Source: Phaseolus vulgaris
Lineage: Eukaryota > Streptophyta > Magnoliopsida > Fabales > Fabaceae
Reading direction: 5' to 3'
Assembly (NCBI RefSeq): GCF_000499845.2
Contig: NC_023754.2
Location: 24,090,611-24,154,610, forward strand
DNA: 64,000 nt
A program made the translations under genes and the position numbers. The notes beneath the pieces are model-generated. The model was given only the letters and a program-made list of their open reading frames with translations. It searched no databases and was not told the origin of the DNA. Numbering within the stretch: position 1 is the first letter of the stretch; each line of letters begins with the position of its first letter. Positions 24,401-36,269 of this stretch are shown piece by piece.

Positions 24401-27400
24401 TCCTGTTTCTGTGCAAATCGGGTTGTATGCGAGTCTGCAAACAAAAGTGCCATCAATACTTAATAGTTAATAGTTTAGTCATAAAAAACATTAACAAGTA
24501 TGGCTTACATTATCCTGATTTGTGGGGGATCATTTCGTTGCTTGAAGTCCTCAATTGAATTTGAAGTTAAATCAATAAGTTGCAGTTGTTTGCTATAGTT
24601 GGTGCCAATATCCAAGGTTCCACCAAGGTGGTTGTCTTTCAGCACACTGTGAATATGTTACATGTAGGGGGTTTTGTCATATATGTTACTTCAAAAATGA
24701 CGAATATGTAACAACTTTATATTATGTTTTTATTTCTGATAGTAAAGATTGTAAGATTAATAATTAAGACAGGTAACTCACACATTCTGTAAATTGGCAA
24801 TGCTAAATAAAAGATTCGGAATGGTTCCATCCAGGTACAAATTCCCCATTTGTCTGCCAACCATCATAAGAGTAAACTTCATTGCAGTGAGGAAACCATA
24901 TACACAGAGAACTCAAGAGTGAAACAAGTGCAAAAGAAAGACATACAATGTTGTTAAATTCTTCAGATTCGAAAGCCACAGTGGAAAGCTTGACTTATCA
25001 AAGCCATTGTTGCTCAGATCCCTTCAAAACAGATTTTGAAGAATTAACCCATTTATCACACAAGAAACATTCATTTTAAATAAGAAAGGTTGATTAATAA
25101 CATTACAAAACTGTCACAGACAAACACTTTGTTACTAACAAGTATTTTAGGGAGTTCATCCCAGTAAGGTTTGGCAGGGCACCATGCAGCTTATTGTTGG
25201 ACAACAACCTGAAAAAAGTATAAAAGTATAAAACCAAAAATCTTTCCTTACGAAGATTGAATTTTCCCTGCTGCTGATACCAAAATATGAACAAAGAAGA
25301 ATAAAACTCTAGTTGGCACATTATAATTTAGGTGCTAACAGGTCTGTGACGTTGATAAGGTTGTTGAGGCTCAGAGGGACATATCCATCCAGTGAATTAT
25401 TTTCAAAGCGCCTGCTAGCCACAAAGATATATTTAAACGATATGCATCAAGGAAAATTCTTCTAACAAAATTTCTTTTTGAGGATTTAATGTAGTCAAAC
25501 TCACACCAATGTCAAACTCGTAACTAGCCCAAGAGTTTCCGGAATGCTGCCAACCAGTTGATTGCTGCCAAAAATCCTGCCAGTAAACATATTTCAGAAT
25601 GTGTTCGAAAATGTGTTGTCAACATGTGTGCGCATGCATGCAGCAGGGAAGATCTATTAGTCTCAAGAATTTCTTTCCCAACAACCATTCATCATCAGAA
25701 GGTAGACTAGGAAGACTATGTCGAAACATGTAAGTGTTTGCATGTCTGTTCAGTTTTACAATATCACAGTTAATATATTTTCACTATGGTCACATGAAGT
25801 TTCTGACACGTTACAAATTCATTCTATTGTTGCTTAAGTTTCAAACAAAATTCTACACCAGTGAGTGTGCTCCGTGTACAAATATATGAGAGTGGAAAAA
25901 TTTGCATGCTGGCTCAATCATATTCAAAGGCTACAATGATAAATCTAAGGACAACTCTTACACATGTATCAGAGTCATTTTTGAGCTAAACAGTTTCGGA
26001 GGAATTTGCCCTGAAAGTTTATTCTGCCCAAGATGACTGCAGGCAGTATTAGAAATATGTTATTTCATAAAGAAAAATCATTGACAAAGAAAAACTGGAA
26101 GCTGAAGAGAATTGATGTACAAGTGCAATGCTTTGTGTAACATATCAAGACCAGGGGTAGTGCCACTAGATACTGGGATGGATCCATCAAGCTGATTGTC
26201 AGCTAAATCTAGCCAAGTAAGATTTGAGAGATTTCCAATAGAAGGTGGAATTGGTCCAGCAAAATTGTTGCTGTTTAAAGATCTGTCATAAGAAGTTTCT
26301 GTTTCAGTGTATTACCCAAGAATTCAACTTACCACAAAAGGGTATTATTTGAATTGTCTTGAAAAAATAAATGAACAGCAAAAAATAATGCTTACAAGAA
26401 TTCAAGGTGTTGTAGAGATCCTATTTCATCTGGAATACGACCAGTAAAACCACAACCAACAAGAGTTCTGGGAGATAATTAGAAAGTACAAATGTTTGTT
26501 AGAACTGTTTCACCATATGCTTGTACATGAAAGGGTCATAGCCTATTCTTTTTGTTGCTGTTGGTGTAAAAGGATCGATTTATAAACTTGACAAAAACCA
26601 ATACTTCCTTACAATTTCGTTAGCTTCTTCAAGTTTCCAATTTCTTGTGGAAGTGGTCCTGTTAGGCCCCTATTATATGAGAGATCCCTGGAGAAGGAGA
26701 AAACAATTATGAAACAAACAGTGAGCTACTCATGAAAAAGGTCTCTAAAGGGAATCATGATTCATTTGTAAACTCTTGGTAATCACATAGCCTAACATAT
26801 GCTCAAGGATTTTTCAAACCTTTTTTTTCCATTTTTAATCCTTTAGTAGACCAGTTCATATATATGATTCTTTCAATCTAAATTCAAAGGCTTACAGACT
26901 ATCCAATTCAGAAAGTGATCCAATATCTCCAGAAAGCTTGCCGGTCAAACCAATATCTGTTAATGATCTGCAGCACCAGCCAGAAGGTTATTCCTTCTCA
27001 AAAGTATATATTAATTTAGGAAACAAAACAGAAGCAGTCAAAAGTGACCTTACATGGAAACAACACGTGAGTTTCTGCAGTTAATGCCATACCAATCTTG
27101 GCAAGGATCTGAACCCTCCCAGTTAGGAATTTGGCCTTGCCAAGAATCACTTAGAGACTTCAGGACTTGAACTGCATGAGAATTTTACATTGAAAAGTCA
27201 AATTATATATTTCAGTCATTGAAGTCTTCGATCTTAACACATACAAGTATATCCAAACTTTTGAATAAAATTGGACATGCATGCAGAAGGTAAGACTCAT
27301 ATCATATATAAGGAAGGCTTCTAAGTTCTCTCTATTCCATGAAGAATCATGCATAATTCTGAATTTGAAGATATGATGATAGAAAACATAGTCAAAACAT

Positions 27401-27489
27401 AACCTACAATCTTTGGTAATATCTTGTGCCACTGCAAGCAACAAACAGTTGAAGGAAAGCAACAGTGGTATCAGTATTCTTTCACCCAT
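21408..27489 (-). CDS. LRR-VIII-1 receptor kinase, HPCA1-like (RLK1)
   Basis: This multi-exon gene encodes a plasma-membrane receptor kinase of the LRR-VIII-1 group that includes HPCA1/CARD1 and At5g49770. Exon 1 (27408-27489) gives MGERILIP and a signal peptide. Exon 2 (27054-27171) gives the N-cap with SDPCQDWYG. Many short exons down to about 24515 each encode one LRR. A cysteine-containing ectodomain segment (about 24000-24440) follows, then one membrane helix (about 23790-23890). The kinase has [20 protein letters not shown] (exon 22221-22456), DFG and a last exon 21408-21893 beginning GYLDPDYY. All catalytic residues are present and the exon joins I checked keep frame. The start at 27489 fits the signal peptide and the RLK2 start; a GTG-led extension is not used. 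A (TA)n run lies in an intron near 22757-22775. The ligand is unknown. Confidence 0.93.
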
Positions 27490-28204
27490 AGTCAGTATTC
27501 CAAGTCTTGCCACTCTCAGAACACTATAGAGCTCAATAACAAAATTCTATTCTTTATAACTCACCATCTTATCCACTTATTCAGAAGTTAATGACACGAA
27601 AAATGGATTTGAAGTTTTCATCTTCCTTTTCCTGTTCTGTCATAACCGAGTCAATGTCCTTCATGTGGAAATTGAATAGCATGGCATGGGTGGAATACAA
27701 CACACATGTCATTATATTGTTTGAAAAGAGAGGACACATATTATACCTTAAACATACAATAAACACTTCGGAATTTCGTATAATATATACTTTAAAATAT
27801 ATATGTTTAATTTGATTATCGTATTATTATTGTTATATGTCCTTTTATATACAAAATCCGATAGAAAGAATCAGATAAATATAGTTATAATTCAATGATT
27901 AAATCAGTAAAAAAAAGAGTCACATTTTGTTTTATATAAAGCCATATAACGTAATAGTTTATATAATTTATATGTGTAATTTAATTCATGTATAATAACT
28001 TCTAACTGATTCAAGGTACAAAAATTCTTATATAGAAAAGCATGGAAGTTTTAAGATAGTTAAATTGGCAGGTGCAATCACAACGTAATTAATTAGAAAT
28101 ATAATTAATTATATATGAAATTATGTTAGTTAAATTACATTTCCAATGAGAAATATAATGCACATGATTTAATTTAATGTCATTATCTTAATAATAGTTG
28201 AATC

Positions 28205-28640
28205 GGTCATATCGAAAGTAAGTATTCATGTCGAGAGACTGAAAGGTCGAGAGGTCGAAAGAAGATAAAAACAAGTGTCATTAGTGAAAATATTACTTAG
28301 AAAAGCACACAAGTATCCATGTTAATAAGGGACACACATGAAAGAGAAATAAAATATTAAGTATAAAAATTAGTTAATAAGATATAAGTAGAAATATTAA
28401 AATGATATGACAGGTCCACTAGACCCATTAGCAAGGAGTATAAATAGATAGAATATTTGGTTCAACTTTTTAACTTTTCTAAAGAGTAATTAACACAAAT
28501 ACTAACTTAAGCTTCAAAGTGTTCCTTCCATGAACCGAGAGACCGGGAATTAATTTTGGAAACACGAGTGATTGAGAGAGAAAGAGGAAATGAGGAACTA
28601 GAGGAACATTGTGAAGGTGGACTCAGAACACACTCTTTCC
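28205..28640 (+). mobile_element. Possible gypsy-type LTR remnant
   Basis: The block contains purine-rich wording (GAGACTGAAAGGTCGAGAGG), a TATAAATAGA promoter-like motif near 28439, then TAACACAAATACTAACTTAAG and CAAAGTGTTCCTTCC. This order resembles LTRs of legume gypsy elements, in which a TATA box is followed by an 'ACTTAAGCGTCGGAGTG'-type sequence. No partner LTR or internal domain was seen, so it would be a solo or decayed LTR. Confidence 0.4.
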
Positions 28641-30897
28641 TATAAAGTTTGTACAAATACAATAGTGTATATCAAATTTCAAATAATTTAAATTTGTATA
28701 GATATGCTATGTAATAATAAATATTTACATGTTTTTAAATATGAGAGTATATGTTAAAAAATATATGATGTAATAAACTTTTAATAATTTTGAAATTGTA
28801 TAAAATTTTGAATACATGTTCTAATTAATAAGAATATTAAATTTAACATTTTATAAAAAGCTCTTAATTAAGGTGTAATTTGATTAATTTTATATGTGGT
28901 GTAAGGTAATGTAGGAAGAATTTTAATTGTTTTTTAAACTTGAATAAGTTTTACGTCAGTTGATCTTGATTACCTAAAAAACTTTTTCTTTCAAATTTAG
29001 TATCTAATAAAATAATTATTTTATTTAAATTCTTGCTTTGTCTATTAGATTGTTTCACATGTCAAACAATGAGTGCTGACCTAATGATGTTAAATCTTTT
29101 CAATTATTTGTATTATATAATACGTTATCATATGAGGCAAAATATATGTTGTTTTGATAAAAAAAGAATTAAGGGATAAAAAATAAAAAATATTTCAGGA
29201 TTTAAATTTATCTTGGGACTTAAAAAAATATTAATTTATTAGGTATCTAATTTAAAAGAGAAATTTATTGAATACTAAAAGCAAAAATCAAGAACTAAAA
29301 TATATTTTAAAAAGTTCAAATTACTTATACATAGTTGCAATTTATTTTTTCTTTAATGTATTATTAATTTAGTTTAGAAACTGAATTAAAAATGTGTTTA
29401 AGCCTCTTTAGACAGGCTCATCCATAATGTTTTTCAAGAGAGAAAAAATAAAAGATAAAAAATGAAATAAAATTTTCATAAGTTAAAATTAATTAATATA
29501 AAAGTTAAAAAAATTAAAAATTATGGAAGTTATATAATTTTTTACAAATTACATTATATATACCTTGATTTTAACTTACGAATAACTTTAGTTTATTTTT
29601 TGTTTCCTGAAAATTCTGGTGAATTATGTGTGTGCATATATATGAACAATAAACAAATTAAGAGTTTGTAAAAATAGTAAAGATAGCACAAGGAGGCATA
29701 TTAGATAAATTACTTAATGTAATATAACAGTATTCATATTATGATTTAATTACAATTTACATTATTAATTTTTTTTTATCTTTGGGTTAAACTTATAGCT
29801 TCAATTTTTTCAATTTTTCCATATTTAATTACTAATTTCTATATTTTTAATATATTTTTTTGTTATAATTCCTAAAAAATTACTTCTTGCTAATATATTG
29901 TCTCAATAAAAAACCAAGCAAACTATTAATGCTTCAAATATTTTAATTTAAGAATAGTCTGTATACATAGTATTTTAAGTAAGTTTCATTTATAAATTAT
30001 TGTCAATTTTTATATGTGATCAGTTACAGACATAAACCTTTTTTTAGTTAAAAAACAATTGTAAAAGTGCTTAAATACTGCATCTAGATTTTGCTTTAAT
30101 TGATACCCTCTTAAACATATGATTGATTATTTCAAAGAAAGTTCTAATTATATTATTTAAAAAATAAAACAAATGAATTGTTTATATTATGCACGTTTAT
30201 AATAATTAAATAATACTTTTTCAATAATTAATGTATTTTTTTGATTTCCCTTTCATTGATTCATAATATAAGGTCATATTTCTCCAGCATTTTAAATCAC
30301 AATTTTTGTGGCATCATTGATTTTGAATATTGACTGAGTCCATTTGATAGAACTTCTGGAAATGTAAACCATGAAATTGATGAGGGTTACTTTCTATAAT
30401 AACTTTGTGTTCATCACCTTTATGATAACAATGTTTTGTTGTTTGTAATTAAGATAAGAAAATAAGTTTTCCAAAGTCTACAAGTAGGAGGTTAGCAGTG
30501 TTAATCAATAGTGATTTTAGGTTGAGGTCACTTCAGCTTCTAAAAGCATGAGTGAATCAGAATTTATTCTTCAATATCTAACTAATAACTATTCTTGATT
30601 TGCCTTGCTGTTACCACTTAATTCTCTTAATTAACATGTTTCTTTCATAATTCTTTATTTCTGATAAGAAAAATACTAATACCTAAATAAGTGGTTTTGT
30701 TGTTTTGTTTGTTAAGGAAAGTTTTTGGCTAAGCAAGTTTGTATGAGAGGAGTGATGAAGAAAAGAATGAAAGAAACATTTGTATTAATCCTGGAGGTGG
30801 ACCCAAGGTGCAGGTATGTCTCTTTTTAAGACTGTTTCTTCGAGCACCATTCTTCTGCCATCTTTATGAAAATACTTTTTTATTTTTTCCTCACAGT

Positions 30898-31375
30898 TAG
30901 TTTCGAGATTATATAATCTAAATACGTATTTGAAAAAAACACTTTTGGATTATGTAATCCAGAAATTAATTATGAATTTGAAAAAAAAAACTTTTAACTG
31001 AAATATTACATATGAGTATTTTTGAAAATATGAAAATTGAGTATTTTTGAAAATATGAAAATTTATGAAGGTGAGAGAATAATATATGGAAGTGCAACTC
31101 TCTTAATTTCTTTCTTCACTTCACTTTCAAGGTTGTTTCTTCTTGCAGCTCCATATATTCTTCTCTCACCTTCATAAATTTTCATATTTTTAAAAATACC
31201 CTTCTATAATATTCTGGATTACCTAATTTATAAGTTTTTTTCTTTAATTCATAATTAGCTTCTGGATTACATAATTCGAAAGTCGTTTTTAGCTTTTATA
31301 TTACATAATTCGGAAGTCTTTTTTCAAATGCATGTTCGGATTAGATGATCCGAAAACTACTCTATAGAAGTGGCA
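30898..31375. mobile_element. Long foldback (MITE-like) element
   Basis: The inner arms 31041-31090 and 31150-31199 are inverted repeats of about 50 bp with only two mismatches by eye, separated by about 59 bp. Weaker outer inverted homology extends to about 30898 and 31375: GGATTATGTAATCCAGAA on the left pairs with TTCTGGATTACATAATTC on the right. The whole block could fold into a long imperfect hairpin. No transposase is encoded. Confidence 0.8.
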
Positions 31376-31910
31376 CAAGAAGAATAAAAAAATATTTTCA
31401 CGTGTTTACTAGGATTGCAGGAGAACGGAAGAAACAATCCCCTTTCAATGTATATCAGAATTCAGAATTGTGGTTTAGGAGAGAAACCATGTTACAAAAT
31501 GAGTATTTGTTGGGTTGGGTCTCAATTTCAACTACCCTTCTTCTTTGCTAGAATTGTTAGAATTGTTAGAATTTAGTAGACTGAAAAATAAATAAACTTT
31601 AAATGTGAATTTGATTTTCAAAAAATATAATTAAGGATAATATATTGTTTTATATTAATAAAAATTAAATAAATGTAACCATCATCTTTAATCAGCATAA
31701 AATTATGTATTTGAAGTATATTTAATTTTGAAAAAACTACCAGTGAAGCACAAAAAAAACACAAAAAAATTATTAGAAAAAAGAAGTTAGTAACAGCGTA
31801 ATGAAGAGCAAAAGAAAAACATGAGAGGAGAGTTGAGTAACTGAGATGATCCCATTGAACAGGGGAAGCAAAAGAGCGTTGAACACAGAAACAAAAAGGA
31901 TTGCGAGAAG

Positions 31911-34321
31911 ATGGTAGAATCAGAATCTACGATGGACAAGGTGGTGGAGGAGGTGGAAAAGGTGAAGAAGGAATGGGACGAAACCTACAGGAAAACGCAG
32001 GAAAACATAGAGGCAATCGCAGAGTACGGAAAATCAGGAAGAGAGAAAGAGGAGAAAAATTCCCTCGCTAGGTTGAACGGGATCGCTCAGGATGGCTTGT
32101 CACTCCTCTCTTCCTTCCTCTTCACCCTCGATCTTCTCGCCCCTCAGTTACCCACCCAACCGGAGGTCCAATCTGCACGCGCATTGCTTCAATCCTGGAA
32201 AACCCTAACTCAAAAGTACCAACCACTCTCTCCCTATAATGGAAATTAAATTCATGTTTGTTTGTTTGTTTTTTGGTTATTGAATTGATTGAATAGCCAT
32301 TGATTTGAAGTAGTGGTGGGTTGTGAGTTTAGTGTTTTGCAATTTCTGTTGATAGTGTTTTTTTTTTCTTCTTCTTTTAAATTGAACAGTTTGCGGTTGA
32401 ATCTGAGGAATGCCAATTTGCAAGCGAAGGCTAACTTGAGGAAAGCTGCTCAGGAGGAGGCAATATACTTACTTTTCTTATTTAATTTTTCTGATGTTAT
32501 TTGGAACATATTCTAATCTAATCAATGATCACCCTGCTGAATTTATAATATTATCGACCTATTTGTATAGACTTCTGTACAAATACACTTCAAAAGGAAA
32601 ATAAGATGTAAACATGAAATGAGTTTTTTTTGTAAGTTATTAGTTAGTTTTAGCATATGAATAAACCAATTTATAAAAAATCTCATATTAACTTGTACGC
32701 AAGTTAAGTCTAACTAATATAAGAACTTATTCCTTTTGAATTTTTTTCTCATAAAAAGTGTTTACAAATATATTCAAACAGGTCCTGTCCTGACCACAAA
32801 CATATTGTATTGTGATCATGGACTTGCGTGATTTGTGTTTTTTTACATTGTACTGTGTGACTTATATTATTTCTTTATGGTGCAGAGAGAACTACTTCTA
32901 GGTGGTGGAGAAGAGTCCACAGCTCGCAGGCGCAATTTACAGTATGTCCTTGGTGTCTCATTTGGCTGGGACTAAATTATGCTTTGCATATTTTTATTTA
33001 TTTATTATTTAGTGCTATTTCAATAGAAAATTCAGTTGGCATGATGCCATGATGAAGTACTTTTGTCCTCTAAATTGTATGACCTTCCAGGACAAAAGCT
33101 GGAATGACATCTGCTGCAGAGAGCATAACGGAAAGCCTTCGTCGTACACGTCAGTTGATGGTTCAGGTTAGTTCTTAGGTACCTTTTGGTTTAATTGTTC
33201 TCTATAGTCCTTCGTAAATTTTGACCCTTTTTATTATGCTGATTATCATATTAATCATATCTCTTCCACCTTGATTAGGAGGTTGAAAGAAACACAGGCA
33301 CCCTTATGACACTTGGTAGGTACTTTTTCCTCCGCCTTTCCCTGTCTATATTGATGATGGTTATTTTATCTGTCTACTTGTACTTTAATTTCCAATGGTT
33401 TTAAAACATGTTATCTTTTTGGTGTATGTGAAATTTATCTGAGGACTAAGAAAAGTGTTTAAAATAATTATAAGCTGGCCTAAATAAGTCAGTTGGATTG
33501 GAAGAAAGAAGGTTGCAGGCAATGAGTTTCAAATTTTACAAGTTGCACAATGCAATATTTTACAAGTTTGAAATTTGAATTACTTATATTATAGCTCCTG
33601 ATGTGCAGTATAGATTATATTATGAATTATAGTTTTGTCTTCTTGGAATCTGACTTTGTGCAATTTTAGCTTGTGCTGATTCTCTTGCCTTCCCTGTGAT
33701 GTATTTATTATGTAAAGATCCTTCTTTGTTCTCTGTTTGTACTGGAGTTCTTGTTAAACCTAATGTTCAAAGATATTGGTTTTGATGAACTGAGATGCTG
33801 AAATTGTTTTCACTAATATGATTATGGGAGAGTGAAATAATAACGTTGTTCTGGATATTTGTTTTGCAAAATTGATTTGATGTATAGATGAATCAACTGG
33901 AGTGTTAAAAAAGGCTGAAAGTGAATATAAAGGGCACCGGTCTTTGTTGATGAGAACACGAAATCTCCTCTCCATAATGCAACGTCAAGATGTCATGGAC
34001 AGGTATGGAAAAAAAGTTTATTTTAGTACCCACTCCGTTTGCTGTTCCTGAATGCCAATGCTAACAATTAACTATTTGAATAGGGTGATACTTGGTATTG
34101 GTTTTCTGTTGTTCTCCCTTGCTGTTCTTTATGTTGTTTCCAAGCGGATTGGACTACTTACGTTGCAGAGAAAGATTACTGAGGCCATAAAAGCTGGTGT
34201 GGTGGGACACGCAGACCTAAGACCCCAAGCTGTTGCAGATGTGAATCTGCATCAAGTCAGAGTCGATCGTGTTCCTAATATAGAGGCTCCTTTAGGACAA
34301 AGAATACATGATGAACTATGA
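31911..34321 (+). CDS. SEC20: SEC20 family SNARE
   Basis: SEC20 is an ER SNARE that helps fuse COPI vesicles returning from the Golgi. Seven exons (31911-32215, 32390-32459, 32886-32941, 33091-33166, 33279-33315, 33888-34002, 34084-34321) give 298 residues. The N-terminus is a coiled-coil tether region; the SNARE-like helix includes ERELLLGGGEEST, GMTSAAESITESLRRTRQLM and SEYKGHRSLLMRTRNLL. The membrane anchor VILGIGFLLFSLAVLYVV starts at residue 221. The protein ends in HDEL, an ER-retrieval signal, as known for yeast Sec20. Intron 2 has a GC donor (GAG|GCAATA). The gene is the intact twin of the pseudogene at 4642-7306. Only about 35 bp of shared 3' flank follow the stop before RLK-derived DNA begins. 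Confidence 0.95.
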
Positions 34322-34356
34322 TTCATGTTGTCAGTGTTTATTTATTTACATTAAGA

Positions 34357-36110
34357 TTCAAAATATGAAGGGGCTCTGCAAGTCAAAGTTCCTGTATATG
34401 ATCATAGTCAAATCCACATTTGCATTTGGGGCCGAGAATCTGATCTGGGCTGCAGCTACCTTGTTGACAGCTATTTTGTGGTTTCGTATGGGAGATATTG
34501 AGGTTGGTGCAGTAATCCTCCATAATTTCTGTTTCTGTGCAAATTGGGTTGTGTGCGAGTCTGCAGACAAAAGTGCCATCAATACTTAATAGTTTAGTCA
34601 TATAAAACATTAACAAGTATGGCTTACGTTATCCTAATTTGTGGGGGATCATTTCGTTGCTTGAAGTCCTCAATTGAATTTGAAGTTAAATCAATAAGTT
34701 GCAGTTGTTTGTAATAGTTGGTGCCAATATCCAAGGTTCCACCAAAGCGGTTGTCTTTCAGCACACTGTTATCATGTTACATGTGGGGGGTTTTGTCATA
34801 TATGTTACTTCAAATATGATGAATATGTAACAACTTTATATTTTTCTTTCTGATAGTAAAGATTGTAAGAGTAATAATTAAGACGTAACTCACATTCTGT
34901 AAATTGGCAAGGCTAAATAAAAGATTCGGAATGGTTCCATCCAGGTACAAATTCCTCATTTGTCTGCCAACTATCATAGGAGTAAACTTCATTGAAGTGA
35001 GGAAACCACGTACATAACTCAAGAGTGAAACAAGTGCAAAAGAAAGACATACAATGTTGTTAAATTCTTCAGATTCGAAAGCCACAATGGAAAGCTTGAC
35101 TTATCAAAGCCATTGTTGGTCAGATCCCTTCAAAACAGATTTTGAAGAATTAACCCATTTGTCACCCAAGAAACATTCATTTTAAATAAGGTTGATTAAT
35201 AACATTACAAAACTGCTACAGACAAAAACTTTGTTACTAGCAAGTATTTTAGGGAGTTCATCCCAGTAAGGTTTGACAGGGCACCGTGCAACTTATTGTT
35301 GGACAACAACCTGAAAAAGGTATAAAACCAAAATTCTTTCCGTGCAAAGATTGAATTTCCCCTTCTGCTGATACCAAAATATGGATAAAGAAGAATAAAA
35401 CTCTAGTTGGCATATATAATTTAGGTTCTAACAGGTCTGTGACATTGATAAGGTTATTGAGGCTCAGAGGCACATATCCATCCAGTGAACTATTTTCAAA
35501 ACGCCTGCTAGCCACAAAGATATATTTAAGCTAAATGCATCAAGCAAAAGTCTTCTAACAAAATTTCTTTTTGAGGATTTAATGTAGTCAAACTCACACC
35601 AATGTCAAACTCGTAACTAGTGCAAGAGTTTCCGGAATGCTGCCAACCAGTTGATTGCTGCCAAAAATCCTGCCAGTAAACATATTTCAGAATGTGTTCG
35701 AAAATGTGTTGTCAACATATGTGCGCATGCATGCAGCAGGTAAGATCTATTAGTCTCAAGAATTTCTTTCCTAACAACCATTCATCATCAGAAGGTAGAC
35801 TATGTTGAAACATGCAAGTGTTTGCATGTCTGTTCAGTTTTACAATATCACAGTTAATATATATTTTCACTATGGTCACATGAAGTTTCTGACACGTTAC
35901 AAGTTCATTTTAATGTTGTTTAAGTTTCAAACAAAATTCTACACCAGTGAGTGCTCCGTGTACAAATATATGAAAGTGGAAAACTGTTCGTACTGGCTCA
36001 ATCATATTCAAAGGCTACAATGATAAATCTAAGGACAACTCTTACACATGTATCAAAGTTATTTTCGAGCTAACCAGTTTCGGAGGAATTTGCCCTGAAA
36101 GCCTATTCTT
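34357..36110 (-). pseudogene. Truncated RLK1 ectodomain duplicate
   Basis: This fragment is a close copy of RLK1 from about 24230 to 26035: several LRR exons plus part of the cysteine-containing exon, with introns retained. It lacks the signal peptide, the first LRRs, the membrane helix and the kinase. Within the cysteine exon an 8-bp net insertion near 34400 (TATGATCATAGTCAAATCC against TATGGATATCC) breaks frame. The left edge abuts the SEC20 3' flank; the right edge lies about 160 bp from the RLK2 stop codon. High similarity in introns as well as exons points to a recent genomic duplication rather than a retrocopy. It cannot encode a receptor. Confidence 0.9.
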
Positions 36111-36269
36111 ACATTATTTGCACTAGTTACACTTGAAGTGAAGATACTTACACACTGACAAAATATTCCATAGTCCATAAATTAAAAAATATAATTATAT
36201 GATACATAAAGGTTGATTGAGACCATATAGTACGAGACCATGTAATGATTTCTCCATCATATGCACAAT

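Larger units (their letters stand above)
27490..31910. other. Divergent intergenic region, RLK1 to SEC20
   Basis: This 4.4-kb, very AT-rich stretch separates two divergent genes. It holds a gypsy-LTR-like block (about 28205-28640) and a long foldback element (about 30898-31375), both listed. From about 31620 the DNA is homologous to the region upstream of the SEC20 pseudogene (about 7306-7610, inverted), so it contains the duplicated SEC20 promoter. I see nothing else coding. Confidence 0.6.

Noticed and set aside
35802..36023. Plus-strand open frame inside the RLK1-derived fragment
   Set aside because: It lies over intron-derived sequence of the duplicated RLK and has no independent support.
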